From NCBI GenBank assembly GCA_028700355.1, contig JAQVSX010000044.1, forward strand, positions 1-6,217: a DNA stretch of 6,217 nucleotides, in the 5' to 3' direction. Origin of the DNA: Clostridia bacterium. GTDB lineage: Bacteria; Bacillota; Clostridia; Christensenellales; HGM11417. Shown piece after piece: positions 1-6,217 of this stretch. Position numbers and translations under genes: made by a program. A model generated the notes under the pieces. The model saw nothing but the letters and a program-made list of their open reading frames with translations, ran no database searches and was not told where the DNA came from. Position 1 is the stretch's first letter, and each line of letters starts with the position of its first letter.

Positions 1-37
1 GATCTCTGTCAAAAATATCTAAAGTTTTATTATTCAT
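1..37 (-). CDS. Start of an unidentified gene downstream of leuA (partial, cut by the left edge)
   Basis: An ATG at 35-37 on the minus strand opens a frame that stays open to the window edge and reads MNNKTLDIFDRD. It begins 16 bases after the leuA stop codon. The sequence TTGGTGGTAACCC precedes it, and its GGTGG (44-48) is a modest ribosome binding site 6 bases from the ATG. The spacing is like that of the other genes here, so it is probably the next gene of the operon. Twelve residues are too few to name a family. They do not match the usual beginnings of LeuB, LeuC or LeuD as I know them. That it is a gene rests on position and start signals only. Confidence 0.55.
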   Translation of the reverse strand, partial: MNNKTLDIFDRD

Positions 38-53
38 GGGTTACCACCAACTA

Positions 54-1550
54 TTAATTAAGTTTGTTTACTGCGTTGATATAAGCCAATATACTCGCCT
101 CAATAACGTCAGTAGATAGTCCTCTGCCGGTAACAAAATCGTCGCCGCTTTTTACCTTTACAACCGCTTCACCCAGCGCATCTTTACCTTCGGTTACAGA
201 ATGTATCGAATAGCTTTCCAGACTACGCTTGCCGCCCTTTATTATTTTATCTATAGCTTTGTAAGCCGCATCTATAGGGCCGTCCCCTATTGCCACTTCT
301 TCAAAAATCTTATCTTCTAAACTAAGCTTTACAACGGCGTTTCCCGTAACATAATTTCCGCTGTTTACGGTAAAGCGTATCAGCTTATAGCCTGCTGTCT
401 CAATTTTCTTATGTTTAAGCAAAGCCTCTAAATCTATATCGGTTATGACCTTCTTTTTATCGCAAAGGTCTTTATAGCTTTCAAAAACGCTGTCAAGCTC
501 TTCCTTTGTAAGCGTATAGCCAAGCTCTTTCAACCTGTCTTCCACCGCATGCCTGCCGCTGTGCTTGCCGAGTACCATTTTATTAGTAGGCAGCCCTATC
601 GACTGCGGTGTCATTATCTCGTATGTTTCCCTTTTTGCCATAACGCCGTGCTGATGAATACCCGCCTCGTGAGCAAAAGCGTTTGCGCCCACAATAGCTT
701 TGTTAAGCGGCGGCTTTATACCTAAAATATTATATATCAGCCTGCTTGTGCGATAAATCTGTGTCGTGTCTATCCTGCTCTGTCCGCCGTAATAATTTTT
801 ACGGGTATTTAGCGCCATTATTATTTCTTCCAAAGCGGCATTGCCAGCCCGCTCTCCAAGCCCGTTGACTGTACATTCAATTTGAGTTGCCCCCGCCGTT
901 ATAGCCGCAAGGGAGTTTGCTACCGCCATACCTAAATCGTTATGGCAATGTACCGAAATTTCTGCTTTGTCAATATTTTTTACATTTTGTTTTAAATATG
1001 TAAGCATATTTATCATATCGGCAGATGTCGCATAGCCTACCGTATCGGGAATATTTATGACATTTGCGCCTGCCTCAATTGCCGTAAAAACAGCCTTAGC
1101 CAAAAAAACAGGCTCGCTTCTCGTTGCGTCTTCTGCAGAAAATTCCACATCACTTACATAATTTTTTGCGTATGAAACGCTTTCCTTTATTACTTCTAAA
1201 ACCCTGTCTTCGGTCATTTTAAGCTTATACTGCATATGCAGCGGAGAAGTAGCCAAAAATGTATGTATTCTGGGCGATACGGCAACCTTAACCGCCTCGT
1301 AGGCGGCATCAATATCTTTTTTTACGGCGCGCGCAAGGCTTGCGACAGTGCAGTCCTTAACGATTTGCGCTACTGTTTTTACAGACTCAAAGTCCCCCGG
1401 TGAAACGACCGCAAAACCTGCCTCAATGATATCAACTTTAAGCTTTTCAAGCGCTTTGGCAATTTCAATTTTTTCGTCAAGCTGCATACTGCAGCCGGGT
1501 GCCTGTTCGCCGTCCCTTAAAGTTGTGTCAAAAATTTTTATATTTTTCAT
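54..1550 (-). CDS. leuA: 2-isopropylmalate synthase LeuA
   Basis: This 498-residue cytoplasmic enzyme condenses acetyl-CoA with 2-oxoisovalerate to give 2-isopropylmalate, the first committed step of leucine synthesis. The N-terminal TIM-barrel domain (about 3-270) carries DTTLRDGEQ at 8-16 with the catalytic Arg12 and metal ligand Asp13, HCHND at 201-205 with metal ligands His201 and His203, and GLGERAGNA at 230-238 with Glu233 and Asn237. A linker with HEAGIHQHG (294-302) leads to the C-terminal LeuA dimer domain (about 365-498), which contains GDGPIDA and GRGLSTD and binds leucine for feedback inhibition in this family. Length is typical of the long bacterial form. The ATG is supported by GGAG at 1559-1562, 8 bases upstream. 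Citramalate and homocitrate synthases are relatives, but the overall sequence and the ilv context favour LeuA. It is the last complete gene in the operon here. Confidence 0.96.
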   Translation of the reverse strand: MKNIKIFDTTLRDGEQAPGCSMQLDEKIEIAKALEKLKVDIIEAGFAVVSPGDFESVKTVAQIVKDCTVASLARAVKKDIDAAYEAVKVAVSPRIHTFLATSPLHMQYKLKMTEDRVLEVIKESVSYAKNYVSDVEFSAEDATRSEPVFLAKAVFTAIEAGANVINIPDTVGYATSADMINMLTYLKQNVKNIDKAEISVHCHNDLGMAVANSLAAITAGATQIECTVNGLGERAGNAALEEIIMALNTRKNYYGGQSRIDTTQIYRTSRLIYNILGIKPPLNKAIVGANAFAHEAGIHQHGVMAKRETYEIMTPQSIGLPTNKMVLGKHSGRHAVEDRLKELGYTLTKEELDSVFESYKDLCDKKKVITDIDLEALLKHKKIETAGYKLIRFTVNSGNYVTGNAVVKLSLEDKIFEEVAIGDGPIDAAYKAIDKIIKGGKRSLESYSIHSVTEGKDALGEAVVKVKSGDDFVTGRGLSTDVIEASILAYINAVNKLN

Positions 1551-1576
1551 AATAGTAACTCCGACTATATTATAAT

Positions 1577-1592
1577 AGCTGATATATCAGCT
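1577..1592. repeat. Perfect 16-bp palindrome in the ilvD-leuA gap
   Basis: AGCTGATATATCAGCT is its own reverse complement and lies in the 56-base gap between the ilvD stop and the leuA start, ending about 14 bases before the leuA ribosome binding site. As RNA it can form a six-base-pair stem (AGCUGA/UCAGCU) with a UAUA loop. No run of U follows it on the minus strand, so it is not a standard intrinsic terminator. It could be a DNA operator half-site pair, a small RNA stem that affects processing or leuA translation, or chance. The symmetry is seen directly. Any function is unknown. Confidence 0.5.
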
Positions 1593-1606
1593 GACTTTTG
1601 CCGTTA

Positions 1607-3268
1607 TTATTTTTTAAATATCGCTCCGCAGCCGGCGGACTGAACCAAATTTGAATATCTTTTTAAATAGCCCGACAGCTCTTTTTTAGGCGTTTTAAAA
1701 CCCTCTGCCTTTCTCTTTTGAATTTCCTCAACGCCTACAAGCAAATTGATTACATTGTGATTTATATCTATATGGATTTTATCCCCTTCTTTAACATAAG
1801 CAATCAGACCGCCCGCCGCAGCTTCGGGGGAAATATGCCCTATTGCCGCCCCCCTTGTTGCGCCACTGAACCTTCCGTCTGTTATAAGCGCAACATCGCG
1901 GTCAAGCCCCATGCCGGCAATTGCGGAAGTGGGCAAAAGCATTTCTCTCATACCCGGGCCTCCTGCAGGGCCTTCAAAGCGTATTACAACTACATCGCCT
2001 TTTTTTATCTTTCCGCCGTAAATCGCCAAAACTGCATCTTCCTCGCAGTCAAATACCCTTGCAGTGCCTATAACGTCGTACATTTTTACATCTACGGCGC
2101 TGCGCTTTACCACCGCCCCTTCTGTAGCAATATTGCCGAAAAGTACGGCAAGCCCGCCGGTCTTTGAATACGGCTCTTTAAAGCTTTTTATTACATTGCG
2201 CCCTATATATTCAACGCTTTGCAGACGCTCAGACAGTCTGCCGCTTATCGTCAGCGCAGATGTGTCTATAAGCCCTGCGCTATCCAACTCTTTAAGTACT
2301 GCCTGTATGCCGCCCGCCCTGTGTAAATCCTGCACGTGATGCGCTCCCGCAGGCGCAAGCTTGCAAAGATTGGGTGTTTTAGCGCTGATTTCATTTACCA
2401 TTTCAAGATTAAAGGGCAAATCGGCTTCATAACAAAGCGCCGCCAGATGCAACACTGTATTTGTCGAGCAGCCCAAAGCCATATCGGTATAAAGGGCGTT
2501 TTTAACTGATTTTTGGTTTATTATATCCCTTGCGCAGATATTATCTTCAACAAGTTTTATTATTATCTCTCCCGTCTGCTTTGCCAGCCTTATCCTTTGA
2601 GAATATACAGCGGGTATAGTGCCGCCGCCGGGCAAAGCCAAACCGATAGCTTCGGTAAGGCAATTCATAGAATTTGCCGTAAACATACCCGAGCACGAAC
2701 CGCAGGAGGGGCAGGCATTATCTTCTATACTTTTAAGCTCTTTCTCGCCTATCATACCCGCTTTAAGCTTTCCCACAGCCTCAAAAACGCTGTTTAAGTC
2801 AAGATAGTTGCCGCAATTATCCTCTACCGAAAGCATAGGTCCGCCGCTTATAAAGGCAGACGGAAGATTAAGCCTTACCGCAGCCATAAGCATTGCAGGC
2901 ACTATTTTATCACAATTGGGAATAAATACAGCGCCGTCAAAGCTGTGCGCTTTAAGCATACATTCTATACTGTCGGCAATAAGCTCCCTCGTGCAAAGGG
3001 AATAATTCATTCCCCTGTGCCCCATAGCAATGCCGTCGCAAACGGCTATGGTATTAAATTCAAGCGGCGTTCCGCCTGCGGCAAGTATGCCGTCTTTTAC
3101 CGCACGAGAAATCTGTTGCAAATGCGTATGCCCCGGCACAATTTCGTTAAAAGAGTTTACAACCGCAATAACGGGCTTTTCAAGCTGTTTGTCTGTAATG
3201 CCGTTTGCTTTAAGCAAAGAGCGGTGCGGCGCTCTTTCTGCGCCCTTTTTTATACTGTCAGATATCAT
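1607..3268 (-). CDS. ilvD: Dihydroxyacid dehydratase IlvD
   Basis: This 553-residue iron-sulfur enzyme dehydrates 2,3-dihydroxyisovalerate and 2,3-dihydroxy-3-methylvalerate to the 2-oxo acids that become valine, leucine and isoleucine. Visible family marks are ERAPHRSL near the start, [13 protein letters not shown] (38-50), CDGIAMGH (77-84), PNCDK (117-121) with cluster Cys119 and the Asp120/Lys121 metal site, [10 protein letters not shown] (186-195) with cluster Cys192, and TDGRFSG (463-469) with the likely catalytic Ser468. VPGH, where some relatives have a cysteine, resembles the E. coli enzyme, which carries an oxygen-sensitive [4Fe-4S] cluster, so the same cluster type is inferred. I chose the ATG at 3268 because AGAGGT lies 7 bases upstream and the protein then begins like its relatives. 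The frame stays open to a TTG at 3301, but that would overlap the ribosome binding site. It lies 36 bases after ilvC. Confidence 0.96.
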   Translation of the reverse strand: MISDSIKKGAERAPHRSLLKANGITDKQLEKPVIAVVNSFNEIVPGHTHLQQISRAVKDGILAAGGTPLEFNTIAVCDGIAMGHRGMNYSLCTRELIADSIECMLKAHSFDGAVFIPNCDKIVPAMLMAAVRLNLPSAFISGGPMLSVEDNCGNYLDLNSVFEAVGKLKAGMIGEKELKSIEDNACPSCGSCSGMFTANSMNCLTEAIGLALPGGGTIPAVYSQRIRLAKQTGEIIIKLVEDNICARDIINQKSVKNALYTDMALGCSTNTVLHLAALCYEADLPFNLEMVNEISAKTPNLCKLAPAGAHHVQDLHRAGGIQAVLKELDSAGLIDTSALTISGRLSERLQSVEYIGRNVIKSFKEPYSKTGGLAVLFGNIATEGAVVKRSAVDVKMYDVIGTARVFDCEEDAVLAIYGGKIKKGDVVVIRFEGPAGGPGMREMLLPTSAIAGMGLDRDVALITDGRFSGATRGAAIGHISPEAAAGGLIAYVKEGDKIHIDINHNVINLLVGVEEIQKRKAEGFKTPKKELSGYLKRYSNLVQSAGCGAIFKK

Positions 3269-3275
3269 TATATAT

Positions 3276-3281
3276 ACCTCT
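3276..3281 (-). promoter_or_regulatory. Ribosome binding site deciding the ilvD start
   Basis: AGAGGT on the minus strand sits 7 bases before the ATG at 3266-3268. It supports this start over the in-frame TTG at 3299-3301, which would add 11 residues ([11 protein letters not shown]) not expected in IlvD. Confidence 0.75.
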
Positions 3282-3284
3282 AAG

Positions 3285-3299
3285 GCAGCAATATGCCGC
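3285..3299 (-). other. Small hairpin between ilvC and ilvD
   Basis: On the minus strand GCGGCA, TAT and TGCTGC can fold into a six-pair stem (one G-U pair) with a three-base loop. It ends three bases before the ilvD ribosome binding site and begins just after the ilvC stop codon. No U-run follows, so it is not an intrinsic terminator. It could affect RNA processing or ilvD initiation, but a stem this short may be chance. Confidence 0.3.
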
Positions 3300-3304
3300 A
3301 AAAG

Positions 3305-4321
<1,017 letters not shown>

Positions 4322-4334
4322 TTATATATAAAAT

Positions 4335-4841
4335 TTATTCTTTTAATGATAAAATGTTGTTGCCCCTGCCCATTGCTGTTATTCCCGTTCTGCAAATTTC
4401 GGTAATGCCGAAGGGTTTAAGATATTCTAAAAACGCATCGCATTTGCTTTTGTCGCCTGTTATTTCTACCGAAAGGGATTCAGGTGTCAAATCTACAATT
4501 TTTGCCCTGAAAACATTTACGGCTTCCATAACGGCGCTTCTTCCGCCCTGCTTAACGCTCAGTTTTATAAGCAACAGCTCCCGTGTGATTATATCCCTTT
4601 CGTCCATAACCTCTACAATAATTACATCGTGCAGCTTTTCAAGCTGACGGAATATCTGCTCTTTTACATAATCGTCGCCGTGTGCGGTAACGGTTATGCG
4701 GGATATGTTTTTGTTTTCTGTCTCTCCTACTGAAAGGGAATCTATATTAAAGCCCCTTCTGCCGAACAGCCCCGAAACCCTTGTAAGTACACCCGCTTCG
4801 TTTTTTACCAGCATAGAAATAATAATATTTTGCTCTTTCAT
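4335..4841 (-). CDS. ilvN: Acetohydroxyacid synthase regulatory (small) subunit IlvN/IlvH
   Basis: This 168-residue protein is the regulatory subunit of acetohydroxyacid synthase. In this family it binds the large subunit IlvB, raises its activity and confers valine inhibition. An N-terminal ACT domain (about 5-78) reads VKNEAGVLTRVSGLFGRRGFNIDSL. Its Asn14, Gly17 and Asn32 align with E. coli IlvH Asn11, Gly14 and Asn29, the valine-binding positions, so feedback sensitivity is probably retained. The rest (about 85-165) matches the C-terminal small-subunit domain, with FRAKIVDLTPES and a FLEYLKPFGI stretch before RTGI. The length is that of the long IlvH-like form rather than the short E. coli IlvN. 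It starts 14 bases after ilvB, whose stop codon overlaps its ribosome binding site, which suggests translational coupling. The symbol ilvN is used for the small subunit; ilvH would be equally valid. Confidence 0.95.
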   Translation of the reverse strand: MKEQNIIISMLVKNEAGVLTRVSGLFGRRGFNIDSLSVGETENKNISRITVTAHGDDYVKEQIFRQLEKLHDVIIVEVMDERDIITRELLLIKLSVKQGGRSAVMEAVNVFRAKIVDLTPESLSVEITGDKSKCDAFLEYLKPFGITEICRTGITAMGRGNNILSLKE

Positions 4842-4849
4842 AGTCTTTG

Positions 4850-4857
4850 CCCCCTTT
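4850..4857 (-). promoter_or_regulatory. ilvN ribosome binding site overlapping the ilvB stop codon
   Basis: AAAGGGGG on the minus strand lies 8 bases before the ilvN ATG, and its first two A residues belong to the ilvB TAA stop (4856-4858). Ribosomes finishing ilvB would therefore uncover or reload at this site, which fits balanced synthesis of the two subunits of one enzyme. The sequence differs from the ideal AGGAGG by one base. The coupling is inferred. Confidence 0.6.
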
Positions 4858-6217
4858 ATGCCTTTAAAATAATATCTTTTATCGTTCCGCCCGGCGGTAT
4901 CATAGGCAACACCTTTTCGTCTATATCTATCTTAACATCAACAACGCATGGGCCGCTTTCCGAAAATGCCTGTTTTAATACCGCTTCTGTATCCTGCGGC
5001 TTTTCAAGTTTAAAGCTCTTTGCGCCGAAAGCGTTAGCAATAAGAGAGAAATCAGTTTTTCTGTTCATAGTCGTCTGAGAATACCTTTTGCCGAAAAACA
5101 GCGTCTGCCATTGGCGAACCATACCCAGACAGCAGTTATTTAACACTATGATAACAATGGGCAGATTATTTGTAACCGCCGTCGCCATTTCGTTTAAATT
5201 CATATGAAAACTGCCGTCGCTTGTAAATAAAATTGTGCGTTTAAAACCCCTCGCTATGCATGCGCCTATCGCTGCACCCAAACCAAAGCCCATTGTGCCG
5301 AGGCCGCCCGAGGTTATAAATGTGCGCGGACTTGAAAATTTATAATACTGCGAAACCCACATCTGATGCTGTCCTACATCTGTGGCAACCACATCGTCAT
5401 CAGCGGCAAACCTTCTCACCGCCTCTATAACAGACTGCGGATTAAGTTTGCTTTTGTCCATCTGCAAATGGTTATCGGGCGAATTTTTTACCAACTCAAC
5501 TTCGCCGTGCCAGCCCTCCCTATTTGTCTTTTCAAGCGAGCTGTTCAGCCTTGTCAAAACCTTTTTTACATCGCCGACAAGAGAAACATAAACGGGTACA
5601 TTCTTGCCTATTTCGGCAGGGTCAATATCTATATGGATAAAATTCTTACCGCTGCAAAAATTCTTTTTGTTGCCCGTCGCCCTGTCAGAAAACCTTGTTC
5701 CTATCGCAATTATTAGGTCGCTGTCCTGCATCAGCTTGGTGGCTGCGTATCTGCCGTGCATACCCGTCATACCCAAAAACCTTTTATTGTCGTGCGGAAC
5801 GGCAGAAAGCCCCATCATACTGCTGCCTATGGGAGCGTCTATAAGCTCCGCAAATTCTATAAGCTCTTTAGAAGCGTCAGAGCCTATAACACCGCCGCCT
5901 GCATAAATATACGGCTTTGCAGAATTGTTTATAAGCTTTACTGCGCTGCCAAGTTCTTCGTTAGAAAAAGATATGCCGTTTTTTGTCTGCAAAAGCGGAC
6001 AAGGCTCAAATTCGCATACCGCCTGCTGAATGTCTTTGGGAACGTCTATAAGCACAGGTCCCGGCCTGCCCGATTTTGCTATATAAAAGGCTTCCCTTAT
6101 TATATCCGCAAGTCTGTTTATATCCTTAACCATATAATTATGTTTTGTTATAGGCATTGTAATGCCGACTATGTCTACTTCCTGAAAGCTGTCTTTGCCT
6201 ATTAACGGCAGCGTAAC
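4856..6217 (-). CDS. ilvB: Acetohydroxyacid synthase catalytic (large) subunit IlvB, 5' end missing
   Basis: The visible 453 residues are the C-terminal four fifths of the thiamine-diphosphate enzyme that makes 2-acetolactate and 2-aceto-2-hydroxybutyrate. The frame is open through the right edge (VTLPLIGKDSFQEVDIVGIT precedes the first internal ATG at 6157), so roughly 100-115 residues with the catalytic Glu are outside. Counting from that ATG, SGRPGPVLIDVPKD (29-42) ends the first domain, AGGG (87-90) and GTRFSDRATG (153-162) lie in the FAD-binding middle domain, and GGLGTMGFGLGAAIGA (284-299) opens the C-terminal domain. The metal/diphosphate motif runs from Asp314 to Asn341. RQWQ (348-351) keeps the Trp that favours 2-oxobutyrate in anabolic enzymes, so catabolic AlsS is unlikely. 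The motif reads SDGS rather than the usual GDGS, and NNCCLGMV follows. The protein ends PPGGTIKDIILKA. The adjacent ilvN confirms the assignment. Confidence 0.95.
   Translation of the reverse strand, partial: VTLPLIGKDSFQEVDIVGITMPITKHNYMVKDINRLADIIREAFYIAKSGRPGPVLIDVPKDIQQAVCEFEPCPLLQTKNGISFSNEELGSAVKLINNSAKPYIYAGGGVIGSDASKELIEFAELIDAPIGSSMMGLSAVPHDNKRFLGMTGMHGRYAATKLMQDSDLIIAIGTRFSDRATGNKKNFCSGKNFIHIDIDPAEIGKNVPVYVSLVGDVKKVLTRLNSSLEKTNREGWHGEVELVKNSPDNHLQMDKSKLNPQSVIEAVRRFAADDDVVATDVGQHQMWVSQYYKFSSPRTFITSGGLGTMGFGLGAAIGACIARGFKRTILFTSDGSFHMNLNEMATAVTNNLPIVIIVLNNCCLGMVRQWQTLFFGKRYSQTTMNRKTDFSLIANAFGAKSFKLEKPQDTEAVLKQAFSESGPCVVDVKIDIDEKVLPMIPPGGTIKDIILKA

Noticed and set aside
1565..1593. Internal promoter for leuA (TATAAT on the minus strand just after the palindrome)
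   Set aside because: The hexamer 17 bases upstream (AAGTCA) matches TTGACA at only three of six positions, and transcription would begin at or inside the leuA ribosome binding site. The TATAAT is probably chance in AT-rich sequence.
3269..3301. Eleven-residue N-terminal extension of IlvD from a TTG at 3299-3301
   Set aside because: It would place the AGAGGT ribosome binding site inside the gene, and the ATG at 3268 gives the usual IlvD start and length.
4856..6157. A complete 433-residue protein starting at the ATG at 6157
   Set aside because: The same frame continues upstream to the window edge with sequence typical of the interior of IlvB, so this ATG is an internal methionine and the gene is truncated by the window.

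Overview
The window is a stretch of a branched-chain amino acid biosynthesis operon, read entirely from the minus strand. In transcription order (right to left) it holds ilvB (5' end cut by the right edge), ilvN, ilvC, ilvD and leuA. A further reading frame starts 16 bases after leuA and is cut by the left edge after 12 codons. The genes are separated by only 14, 25, 36, 56 and 16 bases. Each complete gene has a Shine-Dalgarno sequence, and I see no terminator or convincing internal promoter, so one polycistronic transcript is the simplest reading. The operon promoter and any leader (T-box or attenuator) would lie beyond the right edge.

The proteins form a linear pathway. IlvB/IlvN (acetohydroxyacid synthase) condenses pyruvate with pyruvate or 2-oxobutyrate. 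IlvC (ketol-acid reductoisomerase) isomerises and reduces the product. IlvD (dihydroxyacid dehydratase) forms the 2-oxo acids of valine and isoleucine. LeuA diverts 2-oxoisovalerate into leucine synthesis. The feedback-sensing parts (the ACT domain of IlvN and the C-terminal dimer domain of LeuA) look intact, so both committed steps are probably end-product regulated.

The likely host is a member of the Clostridia (Firmicutes). The evidence is the strong GGAG-type ribosome binding sites, base composition below 50% GC by eye with many ATA isoleucine codons beside GCC/GGC codons, the ilvB-ilvN-ilvC-ilvD-leuA order, and clostridial-looking details such as the GLYEGSKS loop in IlvC and the PPGGT ending of IlvB. 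This assignment is inference.

I did not find a new biological system. The points worth a second look are small: two substitutions in the thiamine-diphosphate motif of IlvB, a perfect 16-bp palindrome between ilvD and leuA, a small hairpin next to the ilvD ribosome binding site, and the unidentified gene that follows leuA.
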